NCBI GenBank assembly: GCA_032718475.1
Contig: JAUCBJ010009042.1
Location: 39,662-103,661 of the forward strand
DNA: 64,000 bases
Reading direction: 5' to 3'
Source: Nemertoderma westbladi
Lineage: Eukaryota; Xenacoelomorpha; Nemertodermatida; Nemertodermatidae
Position numbers and translations under genes: made by a program. Below the pieces are notes generated by a model that was not told the origin of the DNA, searched no databases, and worked only from the letters and a program-made list of their open reading frames with translations. Of this stretch, positions 33,667 to 45,199 are shown in pieces. How positions within the stretch are numbered: the stretch's first letter is position 1; every line of letters starts with the position of its first letter.

Positions 33667-34984
33667 ACTATGCAAAAACTTACGTTACAGATGGATCGAC
33701 ATCGTATGAAGGTAACTTTCCGTTTCTTTTTTTAAACTAATAAAAAAATATCTGAGAATTTCACCCCATAAATAATTAATTTAAAATCATTTATATATCA
33801 ATATTTATATTATGAATTAATAAATATATAACTTTAAAGTTTAAACATAATAAAGTTAGTAAACCAAAGTAACAAGCTTTTCTCTCGTTTAGTAAGATTT
33901 AATATTCAGCTGATATCCGGAAAACAACCGCCAGATATCCGATCCGGCAGGATACCAAAAAGTGCTATACCTGTGGGGCGAGCCACGAAGTGAGTGAGCC
34001 TTAGCGTAGTGGTACCATTAATCAACCTGTCGTTCTGTCGTTCTGTCGTTCTGTCGTGTTCAATTTTAAACGTTAATAACTCGGCCAATCTTTGATGAAA
34101 TCTATCCAAACTTGGTACACATGTTGTTTGGCAAAAGTTTAGAAATTTTCCAAGTAGAATTTCCGTGTGGCCTTTGAGAAGCTAAGATAATAGCAGTTAA
34201 TTAGTTAATTAAGTTGATTACGGTAAAAACACCATTTTCAACCTGCCTTTTAAAGGAAATTAATTGTTTTACAGTATAAGATTTAAATAATTATACTTAA
34301 AAATTATACAGATGTAATCCACATACGCCATTCTATTATAGTTTTTAATTAGTTCAAGTGATTTGCTTTAATAATTGTGTCTTTAATTGATATAAAGTAA
34401 TTAAAACGTCATAAAAAATTTATTCTCATTAAATACTGCTCATTTATTGGCTAACATGCTGGTACATAGATGGAAGGATGTAAGGCAGCCAGTTGCTGGG
34501 AATGATTATTGGTCAAGTCTCTGCTGGTGTGGAGCTAGCTTGGAGTTGTGGCTGTAGACTAACCAGAGAGGAATTGTAATACTGTAGGCAACCAGTATTG
34601 CTATTCCAGCCCAGACAGACAGGTAAATGACAGATATAATAACATAAATACTATCCATGGCATGGCTGTTGTAGGCTTCTGAAATAGTTTATTCCACAAT
34701 GTATATGTCTGGTTATTTTTTAATTGAATTTTTGCAAAGTAGTAAAATTAATGTTCTTAAAAATAATATTATTATTTTATAGGTAACCTAGGAAATTAGC
34801 TACATTTTTTCGCTGCAGCTTTAAGAGTGTACATTGATTTAATATTATTTCAATACCCATATTACTACATCGGCATAAGATGCGTTGGCGTTGTATCACA
34901 CACCTCCACATATCACACATCTCCACATAGATGTATCAACAGTTACTCACACAGTTTCGAAACTTCGCATAGTTATAACTGTAT

Positions 34985-35275
34985 AAAGATCGTCAGTCTG
35001 CGTTTAGGAAAAATATTTTATGACAAAACAGGACAAGCGACGAGCGCAACGAGGCATATAATGAAGACGAGTACTGCGTTGACTAAATTATTATATAAAC
35101 CACCTGGCTTCACATATTGATCGCATCCCTAGTTATTATTATTATAAAGATCGTCCTAGCCTGCGTTTAAGAAATATATTTAAATACAAAACAGGACGAA
35201 CGCAAAGAGGCTTATAATGAAAACGAGTACTGTGTTAATCATATTCCTATAAACCACCTGGCTTTGCATATTTAA
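34985..35275. repeat. About 155-bp tandem duplication, diverged
   Basis: Two copies (about 34985-35117 and 35145-35272) share 'aaagatcgtc', 'caaaacaggac', 'cgagtactg' and 'aaaccacctggctt', with roughly 80% identity by eye. Confidence 0.75.
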
Positions 35276-35632
35276 CGTGCGATTGGAAATAAGTTCGTGC
35301 TACCCTTCCGTGGGTGGTAGATGTCGCGGTTATGTATTGGTGGTTGGGAAGGGTGGTGGGGGGGGGGGGGGGGGGGGATTAAAAGGGGTGAACACGTACT
35401 GTCCCCCTTTCTTTGATTGATTGGTGGTGTGGGTAAATTTCTCAAAACCTGATTTTGTGATACAGTCGCTCAATTTCAATTTGTATCTAATAACTGGGCC
35501 TCGTGCTGCGCGAAGGCCCCACGAACGTGTATAACTTACTGTACGTACATTAATAACTTACCAAGTCTGAGGAATCAATAACATCATCTCCAACACTACC
35601 ATCAGCTAATGGGGTTGATACGTCACTGCTGT

Positions 35633-36331
35633 TTATTTCTGGTTGTCGCTCGTATAACGCCTCCGCAAAAGTCTAAATTCACGTTTTAGTACATTTCGGT
35701 CACGAGTATGTTGAACCCGTATTTCTTCTATTATTTCTTGCATCTCGGGATTGCCAGTACATGCAGAATTCGATTTTGAGGTACCGTTACTCGGATTAGT
35801 ACTACTAGTGTTGGCACTATTAGCTGCAGTTCCTGAACGTATCGATTTACTGACGCTACTTGTTGAACTGCGGTCGATATTGATATCCAGTGTTTTGGAT
35901 CTTTTTCCACAACGCTTTTCCTTTTCTTTAGCAATTGGTATAGGCATATCGTTATCTACAACATCAGATGAATCACTATCATCGAATTTCTTTTGAATAC
36001 GAACACGTTTCCTCGGATTATCTAATATGGCTGTAACATCATCATCAGATTCATCATTTCCGTCTCCCATTATTACAACATTTGATACAAAATCGTGTAG
36101 CTCGTCTGTGCTATATTCATCCAACTTTTTTAGGAGATCATCAGCCACTGATTTTGAAGATATACTAATTATTTTTACAATATTTCCTCTTATTCGTACT
36201 GTGTGTCCAGCCTTCCACTGAAGTTTGTCAGTCAATGACAAACCTGACAATAGCCGGTGGTTAATGCCATACACACCGTACTGTGTCGTCGATGGCCAGT
36301 ACAACGCAAAGCAAATTCGATCGCAAGCCAT
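35633..36331 (-). CDS. Hypothetical acidic/serine-rich protein, 232 aa
   Basis: An ATG-started minus-strand frame. The N-terminal 60 residues (MACDRICFALYWPSTTQYGV...) look globular. They are followed by an acidic stretch (DGNDESDDDVTAI), a basic one (RKRVRIQKK), a low-complexity S/T/N-rich segment and a charged helical C-terminus (LKREFRLLRRRY). No family was recognised. It lies about 100 bp downstream of the transposase-like fragment on the same strand and may be a second ORF or exon of the same DNA transposon. The complexity and length suggest a real coding past, but host gene and transposon gene cannot be told apart. Confidence 0.45.
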   Translation of the reverse strand: MACDRICFALYWPSTTQYGVYGINHRLLSGLSLTDKLQWKAGHTVRIRGNIVKIISISSKSVADDLLKKLDEYSTDELHDFVSNVVIMGDGNDESDDDVTAILDNPRKRVRIQKKFDDSDSSDVVDNDMPIPIAKEKEKRCGKRSKTLDINIDRSSTSSVSKSIRSGTAANSANTSSTNPSNGTSKSNSACTGNPEMQEIIEEIRVQHTRDRNVLKREFRLLRRRYTSDNQK

Positions 36332-36433
36332 TTGTGTAATAATAGTTATAAGGCTCTATAAGTTATAAGCAAAGGCAAAATTACAGTATATTATCAGCCT
36401 AAATATAACAAGCCAGACCAGAATGTGCCCTAA

Positions 36434-37335
36434 TTAATTGTGCATATATGAAGTTGGTTCAGGAATTAAAATAATTTCATCTTCGAGTAAACAAAAAGGT
36501 GATTTAACAGCAACACACCTACACAGAATATCTGCAACTTTTTTATCTGAATGAAAATTCTTGCCTTCATCTTCTTGACTTACTATATTAAAAATTATAT
36601 TTTGTGTTGCTAAGACAGAAAACTTACTCTTTAAAGATTGTGTCTTTAGCGCCTTTTCAATTATGTCACCAGTTTTTTTCAGTGGTTGATAAACAACACT
36701 TGTTGGTAATCTGGTTGTAAAATCTAGTATGAAAGTCATTATCTTACCAAAAGTATCATCTTTAAATTTAACAAAATAGCTACATGACTTCCGTTTGTGC
36801 GTATATGAAAAATAATGCACTGTGACACCACTTGGGCTTACAATTCTGGAACAAGATTTTCCATCTTCGGAGATATCCAAAGGTGTATAATTCGCACTGT
36901 GATGAGTTTGAGTGAACAGCTGACTATAGAAAGAATCTTAGAAATGAAAGTATCATGTTTAGAGTGATACTTGAGAAACTCAATCCCTGCGTTTCTATAT
37001 GCTGTTATCTGACTCAGTATTACAGATACTGGGGATCCTTTTCTGTACATTAGCTTAATGAATGACCCCATATGGCTTTCAAATGAAAACATATTTGCCA
37101 CACTAAGGGGACATGGAATCTGTGCAATGTGATGCCGCAACAAATGAAAGTTAATGACACATATAGAAACTCCAAATGTGGCCATCAAATGGTCTGTGGA
37201 ATCTTTTAAGAACATAGAAGCCATCTCTCTATTATCATTTGATATTGAATCACAGCTTAATATATGCAGAGCAATACTTAGTTCTAATAAGCAAATCCTT
37301 ATAGGATCCGAAACATAATAAGATACAATTGGCAC
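36434..37335 (-). pseudogene. Broken CACTA/EnSpm-like transposase C-terminal region
   Basis: Two overlapping minus-strand frames (37335-36838, then 36880-36434) together resemble the C-terminal half of animal transposase-domain proteins of CACTA type. The first has an INFHLLRHH segment with a downstream FSFESHMGSF, the layout of a DUF4218-like domain. The second has a CSYFVKFKDDTFGKI segment near the C-terminus. The reading changes frame at about 36915-36940, so the gene is either disrupted or has a short intron there. The upstream transposase core is missing: the 5' LTR of element 2 begins 30 bp beyond the ORF start. The family call is moderate. Confidence 0.5.
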
Positions 37336-37364
37336 TAAGTAGTATAATGCGAGAAATCTGAATT

Positions 37365-38623
37365 TGTAAAAGCTTTTGTGGGATATAACTGGCCCTTTTG
37401 CTTTGCAATCCAGTTTCCCCCCAGGCGCTGGAATACTCTAAAAAGCTCTCTAACTCGAATGATGCAAAGCGACCGGCTGATTGGCTGATTTGTTATACGA
37501 GGGGCTCTTTACTATGTTCTATCGGCCAACCAGAGCTATAGCAGCAGAGTATGCAACCAGGACAACCGAGCGGAGTGACTCATTTTGTGTGTTGGCCAAG
37601 GGTTGCAAAATTCCTGATAGTTCGGCATTTAGATATTCGTGGAACTTGTGGAATCTGGTGTTCTGCCAATGAGAGCTATTCCTCTCTGTGTAAAAGATAC
37701 CTGCAACGGTGTTAGGGACAGTAGCAGTTTTTTGTGATACTGTTTTGTTGTTTCTATCTAGGCCAGGAACACCGGCTCTAGAATCAATTCGTTTCAGACT
37801 TTAGAAGAAACATTAGTAGGCTTAGATTATAGAACGTATAACTGTTATCAGTTCAACTCGGCCCAATTATCGGCACAGTCCAGTCTTAACGGCACATACA
37901 TTGTCATATCATATCTTAACCTACCGTCTTAATGCTTTTTACTGTTGTTATTATTTTGTATCAGTTGGTTGAATATTATTTGGAGAACATCTATAAAGAA
38001 CCCAAATTTCCCAATTTTCTTGATACACTACAGGTTAGAGAGACAGGTTACATATAGCGATTGCGACTTATATTATTGTGGTTTGTAGTGAATTTAATGC
38101 TATTTGATAAGCACTACATGAGTCAATTGCTGTTCTCTTTATATATGATAAAATTCATTGACAGTCGGCAAATTAGTGTGCAGTATTGTGCGTTACCGGT
38201 AGTGTGCATGATTGTGACTGATAACTAAGCATTTCCTAAAGAATGCGCCTCATACGTGAATCATAAGCCTTCCCGACTTACCGTTGTGTTTAGTATAAGT
38301 CATATCTCTGTTTACCTAGATAGAGCGCCACGTCCTAAAGGAACTGTTAATATTTCCCGAAAGTGAATAATATTAGTCAGAAATTATTTATTAACAATCA
38401 ATCGAATAATACAGTAAGCTTACACTGCAATAACAATCTAAGCCCTCCGAATCCAGTCTCCCGGGTATATCCAGCGGGTGAATGGACGCGCACTAGACTG
38501 GCTTCGACTAATGTTGTGTTTATTGGTATTAAATATTTGTCATTTACTAAAGTCTATTTATAAACCAAAAGACATATAAATTTTGGCAGGTTAAACTGCT
38601 AAAGGTCTTCAAAAGCGCGTACA
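37365..38623 (+). repeat. 5' LTR of element 2
   Basis: Begins TGTAAAAGCTTTTGTGGG, with a palindromic AAAAGCTTTT, and ends GCGCGTACA. Identical to 62739-63997 except about three substitutions (near 37444, 37779 and 38551). The small frames at 37481 and 38363 recur in the other LTR and are not taken as genes. Confidence 0.95.
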
Positions 38624-40888
38624 ATAAGAGTTATAGTCTTTATTGCAGTAAGCAATAAAGTTGAAAGTACCGGTCGACCGGTAAACCTGAACCGGTACTG
38701 CTGTAGGTCCGTAGGCCCAACTGCCAGAATCGGTACTGCTGTATGTCCGTAGGCCCAACTGCCAGAATTGGTACTGCTGTAGGTCGGTAGGCTTAACTGC
38801 CTGAACCGGTACTGCTGTAGGTCTGTAGGCCCAACTGTCCTAACCGGTACTTCCAGTATAAGTACATTAGTATTATTCGATTTTGATTATTGTATACCGG
38901 TAGGTCTTAATACTTAATCAGGGAACGGCCGCCCTGGTTTTTTATTGAGATTTTACTTATTTCTGTCGGTTTTATTTACATGTAAGTTAATATTGAGCTG
39001 AAGACGTGTAAGTCTGCTCAGATTGTTCAGATAATTGTAGGCTGGACTGTTGTCTGACTGTTGTTGAGTCTGGAGAGATTGCGGCGTGTGTGGAGTTTGT
39101 CCAATAAAGTGCCAGTTAGTAAGTTGGGGCAGCCAGAGCTGTAAGGTCAATCCCCTCTTAAAGAATAAGTCGTACTACCGTGTTAGAACGCATACTAACT
39201 AACCATTTTGGAATCTGCACATACTGTAGTTTATTTAGGCTTGATAGTAGTCTGCCAGCGTTTTTAGTCTGTGTTTGTTTGTGTGGTCTGTTCAGGTACC
39301 GTAATAGTTATTACTCAGATATTTTGTAGGCTGGATTGTTGTCTTGCTATTATTAGGTCTGAAGAGATTGCTGCGTGTGTAGAGTTTGTCTGATAAAGTG
39401 CCAGTTAGTAAGTTGGGGCAGCCAGAGCTGTAAGGTCAATCCCCTCTTAAAGAATAAGTCGTACTACCGTGTTAGAACGCATACTAACTAACCATTTCGG
39501 AATCTGCACATACTGTAGTTTATTTAGGCTTGGTGGTAGTCTGTCAGCGTTTGGTTTGTATTTTGTTTGAGTATTCTGTACGGGTAGCGTAATATTTATT
39601 ATTCAGAGTTTATGTGATTATTCGCAACATTCATGTCCCCAAGTTTATTCCTACAGTAATTGTGCTTGTTACACATACCGTTATAGTTAAATTAACCCCG
39701 GTACTACACGGGCTGCTTGGCGTAGGTAAAGACTGGTGACTTTGTGCTCCGGTCACTCCAGCAGATGCCGTGGTTCTTTTAACTGTTCAAGTATATTTAA
39801 CTACTGATTATTTGTTGTACCAGTACTTGTACCTAATTTAGGGTTTAGTGTACAGTGCTTTCCGAAAGTAATTAGTGCGTGGGCAGTGTATTGTGTTGTA
39901 AAGTGGTTAATAGGCACGTTGGATCTGGTAGTCCGCGGTAATTAACTTCCAGGTAGGAACACTCCGTGATACATAACGTAGTACCTATAGCGATACGGCT
40001 ATAGGTCGTCAGGCGGTGGTATTTTCCTATCTGGACAGTGCAATATATTTACTACTACTTATTATTTTCAAATACCGTAGTACCCTGTCCGTTGTAATAA
40101 CCAGAATTCTAACTCTTTGTTAGGCTGGTTTGTAGACTTCCTGTAAAATTACATTTTTCTTGTAATATTTTGTTGTGTTTAATTAGAGAATTAATCTCAC
40201 CCGTATCGTAAGTAATTTGTAGTATTAAGTAACTTAGGTAAATTAGAATTATCTGTTTTAGTGTCCAATAAGTAGCACTTCACTGAGAGCGCACAGCTTC
40301 TGTGTAGTGACTCCCCCCAGAAATAATAACATTTATTTCAAATATTGACAAAACCCATTTTAAACGGGTATATAAATATTATAAATCAACTCAAACGATT
40401 TATAAATAGTAGGCCTGCCATACAACAACTAGGTCTCAATATCAGTTGGAATACTGCTTAAATAACGGTAATAAAGTAAGTTAAAGTAACTAGGTAACCT
40501 TTAAATTCAGAAATTCAATTATTTAAATAATTGGTATACCGGTATTCACGATAGGCCTATTATCTTTATTTCTATAAATTTAGGCTGAAATTATACCGGT
40601 ATTCTGTAATTAATTCTAGTTCATAATTATACTTATATATACTATAAGTGTAAGCTGCAGACCGGTATTCACGATAGGCCTATTATATATTTATATATAT
40701 TTGTGCTAAAATTATATACCGGTACTCTGTGACAAACCTAGTTTACAATACTTATATATACTATAAGTGTATACCGGTATTCTAATATACTGTAATAAAT
40801 TACCGGTACTAGGCCAACGGTCATACTGAATTACTAGACTTGCTTTAACTGTAACTATAGCAGTAAGCATTCAACTGTATAGCTAAAC
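38624..40888 (+). other. Long leader of element 2 with tandem repeats
   Basis: 2.27 kb without a credible ORF. A 38-bp unit containing 'ggtactgctgtaggtc' and 'gtaggcccaactgcc' repeats four times (starts 38694, 38732, 38770 and 38808, partial at 38846). A 289-bp tandem duplication covers about 39029-39280 and 39318-39570, with a well-conserved core from 'ccagttagtaagttggggca' to 'catactaactaacca'. A further duplication of about 124 bp with 'ttcacgataggcctattat' lies at 40540-40800. No TGG-type primer site is visible next to the LTR. Confidence 0.8.
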
Positions 40889-43800
40889 ATGTCTGACACC
40901 CAGCAAAACCTGTCAGACAGTCTAATCGATACAACCATCTGTGAGACAGATAGGAGTGTGGAGCGATTAAGAAAGGAGTTCAGCTCACCTCCTACTGAAA
41001 GAAAGGTCATCCCTCCAGTAGTAGTATCAGACCCTAAGCTAATCCAACACCGTAGGTCTATCATCGGCACTCGGGCCAAGGTCAAACGGAACCAGGAAGC
41101 AGCTGTCCAACAGCAGCAACAGCCTAGTCAAGAAACTCGTTCCCAGCGACCCGATAGCTCCAGTAGTTCGGATACTGTAGAGCTGACCCCCGAACGCGGA
41201 GTGCAGATGGCGGCTACAGCCTACTCGGATCCCCTTCTCACCCTTCCTGCCGCAGTGCTAACTACAATATTGATTGCGGTGGAGGAACACCAAGTCGATT
41301 GGGCGAGAAGTAAGCGAGCGACCCAAGATAGTTATGCGGGATACGCCAGGGAAGAATTGATGTCTATTGTCGAGTCACAATGGAACTTTCCCGGACCCGG
41401 ACTCCCGTTAGCTTTGTCCGAAGCTACTTGGGAAGATATACACAGGATGGGAGTAGCTAAAGATACGATGGATCCAGCTGTTTGGAAGAGGTCGGCAGCA
41501 GGATGTGTGCAGGGATTCTTCGGCTCCTTGGAGCGATTAGAAGAACAACTGTTTCGACAACCCCAAAGACCTCAAGAGCAGGAAGAGCTGCTATATCAAG
41601 TACGCGAAAAAAACCTACGCATTAGACTAATCCTATCAGCCTTTGAGGAAACTTCCAAAAGAAGACAGGACACGTCGTTGCAGGTTGCTGTCAAGACTTG
41701 GTTCCAGCGGGTGGGTCTCAAAGTACAAGAAACGGCCCAGTGGAAATCCCAGCTGGCGGAGCGACCAACCTATGAAGAATCAACTGATGCCACCTTTTCT
41801 CAAGAGGAAAGCGAAGTGACCGCAGGGAGACCGCGAACGAGAGACGCCATAGACATCTATCTGTCAGACTATCAACGTTTCCTAGGTGATGAAGAATTGA
41901 GGAGACGACTGGCTGGACTTCGCCCCAATAGTGAAGGAGCCAAGCTTGTGTTGGACTCAATCGATGAGGAAATGTTAGCTGCAAACCAAGCTAAATTTGA
42001 TGAAAAACTCCGCCTCGCTAGAGTCCAAGAAGAACAAATAAAGAAAAAACGGATAGAGGACAGAAAGGCAGTAGCAGCGGCGAAAGCGGCAGCGGCAGTG
42101 GAAGAGGCAAAAGCGGCAGCGGCAGTGGAAGCGGCAAAGGCAGTAGCATCGGCGAAAGCGGCAGAGGCAGTAGCAGAAGCAAAAGCGGCAGCGGCAGTGG
42201 AAGCAGCCAAAGCAGCAGCAGCAATGGCATTGGCAGACGCAGAACAGAGAGCGTCTGAAGAGACCACACAACTGGAGTTGGAAAATCTTCAAGAGACGCA
42301 AGACTGCATAAATAAACAGTTAACTGCTAGTCAAATGCAGATGAGGAGTCGATCTACTCCCAAGCGCCAAGGATACACATCATCGGAGGAAGGCGAGACC
42401 ACCCATCCTGAGGGCGGAGGAAATAGATCTCGTCTAGGCAGGCGTAGAAAAACATCTCACCGTCACAAATTGCCTGATTTGCCCCCAGCGGTTAGAAGAC
42501 AACTAGATAGCACAGACTTAGGTAGTACAGAACCCACAGAACAAATTATTCATGTCAAAGGACTCCCTACAATAGTTGATGAGCCTGAAATAATTGGGCC
42601 TGTCGTTACCAAAGCCACTCCTGTGCTAGAGACCCCTGTACTTCCAGAGCTTAACTCTAAATTTCCTTTACACAGTTCTACACTGCCTGTACCCGGTAGA
42701 ACAGTCCATGAGAATATCCCTGTCCTGGAAGCTGAGAGAGAAATCAAAGATTTGTCTCCCGTCGTCCCACGTCAGCCCGCTACAATGTTGGCGACTCCCG
42801 CTTCGGCGGTCGAGTGGGTAGAGGAGGGACGGCGGGGGATGAATCTCCTGCTCGGACAGATGCAGGAGACTGTCTACCAACTTAAGGGAACAGTAAGGGA
42901 AAGTAGGGCAGAATTGCAAGAAGTGAAGCAAAGCATCGCGCTAGAACGTGACAAATTAGTCAATATACAAAAGGGTATACCAATACCCCCAGTAACATTG
43001 TGTCAACCTGTTAGGTCTGAAGTATTACATGCGCAAGGTGTGGAGCCTACACGCATCTATACTGCTAGTGAAGTAGAAACTCCTATAGCAAACCCTATTA
43101 GGGGTGATTATAAACCTGTTGTTAATGATATTCCCTATAGAACTGATAATGATCCAAGAAATTTATATACCGATAATTCGATATTAAATAACACGATGGC
43201 CCAAGAAAGCTTTATGCGTCAGATGGCTAGAACAGAAGCCCGCCAAGCGGTCAAAGTGGGAGAGATCGTCAAATTCAATGGAGATGAGATGAAATGGTTA
43301 CCTTTCAATGAATATTACAAAGATAGCATACAGAACTCTGTACTATCTAACGGAGAGAAACTTAGGTTCCTCATCAAGTGTTTGGAAGGACCTCCCAAGT
43401 TAATGGCGTTAAAGTTTATTGGACATCCAGAAGGATTAAGACAAGTTTGGGATACATTAAACATCAGGTATGGTAACAAGGATAACATAGCTAAGTATTT
43501 GTATGCAAAATTAGTAGCCCCCCGAAACTTCCTTAGTAGCGGGATTATAGAGTTTTCCGATGAGATTCAGGGGATCTGTAGACAATTGGACTGGTTAGGT
43601 AAGTCTCATGAATATCAGAGTTCCATGGTTATTGGAGCAGTAGTCTCTACTTTACCAAAGGGTGGAGTATGTACACGCTGGGACAAGAAAGTGTTGTATA
43701 TGAATGAGCAGCAACGACGAAGCCCTACCATGGCTGATCTCATGTCCTTCTTAGATGGTGAAGTAAAACTACAACTCATCAAGCAGTCCAGAGAAAAAAC

Positions 43801-45199
43801 ATCGGAAAATAAGGTAAGTGAGAAACCCGTTTCTAGGAGAAGAGTCACACCGGTGTGTTACACTGACGACGGCGAAAGCCAAGCTTCTCAAGAAGAGGAC
43901 AGCGGGAAAGACACTGACAAATTTTACTACGTTAACAAAACCCCAAAAGACGTAAGTAAATACAAGGCTCGAACCAACGATTGGAGAGAACAGGTTGCCA
44001 AGACCCCTCCTCAGTCTCCTAACAGAATGCACGGAAGAAAGCCCGAAGAAAGAACGAGAGTGCATCAGGTTACCCAAGGTAAAGTGAGTAACATAAAACC
44101 TAACTGTGCGCTGTGCGACGGGACCCACCGTTTGAGTGCGTGTGCTGAATTTCTAAAGAAATCCCTTGTAGACAGACGTGCAGTCGTGTGGGATAAGCGG
44201 TTATGCTATAATTGCCTCAGACCAGGACACCAACGGCGAACCTGTTACTCCGACGTAAAGTGTGCAAAGTGTGGCGCGAAACATCACATCTTGTTACACA
44301 GTGAGTTCGAACGAGACAACCCGAGTCAGGTAAGTGAGCCCGAACTACATGTCCAATTCAGTGATGTAAATGACACTGATCAAGAATCTGAGATGGAAGG
44401 ATTCTATACTGACGAATTCTCCGACGCCAACGAATCCTGTTATCTAATCAATACCGCGGTGTATCGAGCACTTACTTATGAAAAGGACACCGACAATGAG
44501 TTCCCCCCAACTACTTTTGCCAGACAACCATCTTGGAAAGCTCCAACTTCCAACGTAGGAATCAGAGAATTTCCTGTAGTGCAGGTAAGAGTTCATGGTC
44601 CTAACAAAAGTTACATAGTGAACGCCCTCCTTGACTCCGGCAGCACAGGAACATTCATCGATCAAGAACTAGCCGAAGATATCTTTGCTAGACAACCCAA
44701 ATTCCGGACTAAATTGAATATGTCAGGAATTATGCAGGTTTGGAAATCTACCCTAACGGCAGATTACTATGTAGGTGTGTTGTCCACCCCCCAGGATAAA
44801 TTAGGAGCACAAGGTATAAGGTCGGTAAAAATGGTGGCTATAAAGAACTTCGCTACTACTCAAGCAGACCTTTATAATTGGGACGAGGATGAGAGCATCC
44901 AACATCTTAAGATACCTCGATTCCAGACAGATTATCCTGGATTGCAAATACTCATCGGCCAAAACGCGCATGAGGCGCTCGAGACATTGGAGAAACGGCC
45001 TGCTCAACCGCAGCCACTGCAAACCTATGCGGTAAGAACTAGAGTAGGTTGGTACTTTACTGGCCCTTCCCGCAAAACTCTCGAAGAGAGAATGCCACAA
45101 GAACGAATATACCAAGTAAACGATTGGGAAGTGGAGAGCGGTGAGGTGGACGAACTAACTGAGGGAACACCATACTCCTCAGATAATGACGACATCTAA
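40889..45199 (+). CDS. gag: Gag-protease polyprotein (element 2)
   Basis: 1436 aa from ATG to TAA. A long N-terminal region with Q- and S-rich stretches (to about residue 100) leads to a helical part and an Ala/Lys-rich repeat (AKAAAAVEEAKAAAAVEAAK, about 42067-42240) that probably forms a long helix. A DUF1759-like gag domain (about 43240-43790, YKDSIQNSVLS) precedes a Cys/His cluster, then a CX2CX4HX4C knuckle (CYNCLRPGHQRRTC, about 44208) and a second knuckle-like CAKCGAKHHILLH. The retropepsin active site is LLDSGSTGTFID (Asp at about 44633), intact. The TAA at 45197-45199 is followed in the same frame by the RT part. Assembly, genome binding and polyprotein cleavage are the expected roles. 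Confidence 0.92.
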   Translation: MSDTQQNLSDSLIDTTICETDRSVERLRKEFSSPPTERKVIPPVVVSDPKLIQHRRSIIGTRAKVKRNQEAAVQQQQQPSQETRSQRPDSSSSSDTVELTPERGVQMAATAYSDPLLTLPAAVLTTILIAVEEHQVDWARSKRATQDSYAGYAREELMSIVESQWNFPGPGLPLALSEATWEDIHRMGVAKDTMDPAVWKRSAAGCVQGFFGSLERLEEQLFRQPQRPQEQEELLYQVREKNLRIRLILSAFEETSKRRQDTSLQVAVKTWFQRVGLKVQETAQWKSQLAERPTYEESTDATFSQEESEVTAGRPRTRDAIDIYLSDYQRFLGDEELRRRLAGLRPNSEGAKLVLDSIDEEMLAANQAKFDEKLRLARVQEEQIKKKRIEDRKAVAAAKAAAAVEEAKAAAAVEAAKAVASAKAAEAVAEAKAAAAVEAAKAAAAMALADAEQRASEETTQLELENLQETQDCINKQLTASQMQMRSRSTPKRQGYTSSEEGETTHPEGGGNRSRLGRRRKTSHRHKLPDLPPAVRRQLDSTDLGSTEPTEQIIHVKGLPTIVDEPEIIGPVVTKATPVLETPVLPELNSKFPLHSSTLPVPGRTVHENIPVLEAEREIKDLSPVVPRQPATMLATPASAVEWVEEGRRGMNLLLGQMQETVYQLKGTVRESRAELQEVKQSIALERDKLVNIQKGIPIPPVTLCQPVRSEVLHAQGVEPTRIYTASEVETPIANPIRGDYKPVVNDIPYRTDNDPRNLYTDNSILNNTMAQESFMRQMARTEARQAVKVGEIVKFNGDEMKWLPFNEYYKDSIQNSVLSNGEKLRFLIKCLEGPPKLMALKFIGHPEGLRQVWDTLNIRYGNKDNIAKYLYAKLVAPRNFLSSGIIEFSDEIQGICRQLDWLGKSHEYQSSMVIGAVVSTLPKGGVCTRWDKKVLYMNEQQRRSPTMADLMSFLDGEVKLQLIKQSREKTSENKVSEKPVSRRRVTPVCYTDDGESQASQEEDSGKDTDKFYYVNKTPKDVSKYKARTNDWREQVAKTPPQSPNRMHGRKPEERTRVHQVTQGKVSNIKPNCALCDGTHRLSACAEFLKKSLVDRRAVVWDKRLCYNCLRPGHQRRTCYSDVKCAKCGAKHHILLHSEFERDNPSQVSEPELHVQFSDVNDTDQESEMEGFYTDEFSDANESCYLINTAVYRALTYEKDTDNEFPPTTFARQPSWKAPTSNVGIREFPVVQVRVHGPNKSYIVNALLDSGSTGTFIDQELAEDIFARQPKFRTKLNMSGIMQVWKSTLTADYYVGVLSTPQDKLGAQGIRSVKMVAIKNFATTQADLYNWDEDESIQHLKIPRFQTDYPGLQILIGQNAHEALETLEKRPAQPQPLQTYAVRTRVGWYFTGPSRKTLEERMPQERIYQVNDWEVESGEVDELTEGTPYSSDNDDI

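Larger units (their letters stand above)
31448..35632. other. Spacer between elements, no gene recognised
   Basis: AT-rich DNA with two guanine runs (about 31649-31670 and 35358-35377). A diverged fragment of the foldback arm lies at about 31756-31826. Two related stretches carry 'ttagcatagtggtaccatta'-like words (32195-32290 and 33970-34140), and two carry 'gtgctgcgcgaaggcc' (32418 and 35502). A short TTCTGTCG-type repeat is at 34025-34058. None of the short open frames has a recognisable domain. Confidence 0.6.

Noticed and set aside
37481-38563. Small ORFs in the element 2 LTR (63 and 66 codons), repeated at 62855 and 63737
   Set aside because: Short, without domain, and present only because the LTR is duplicated.
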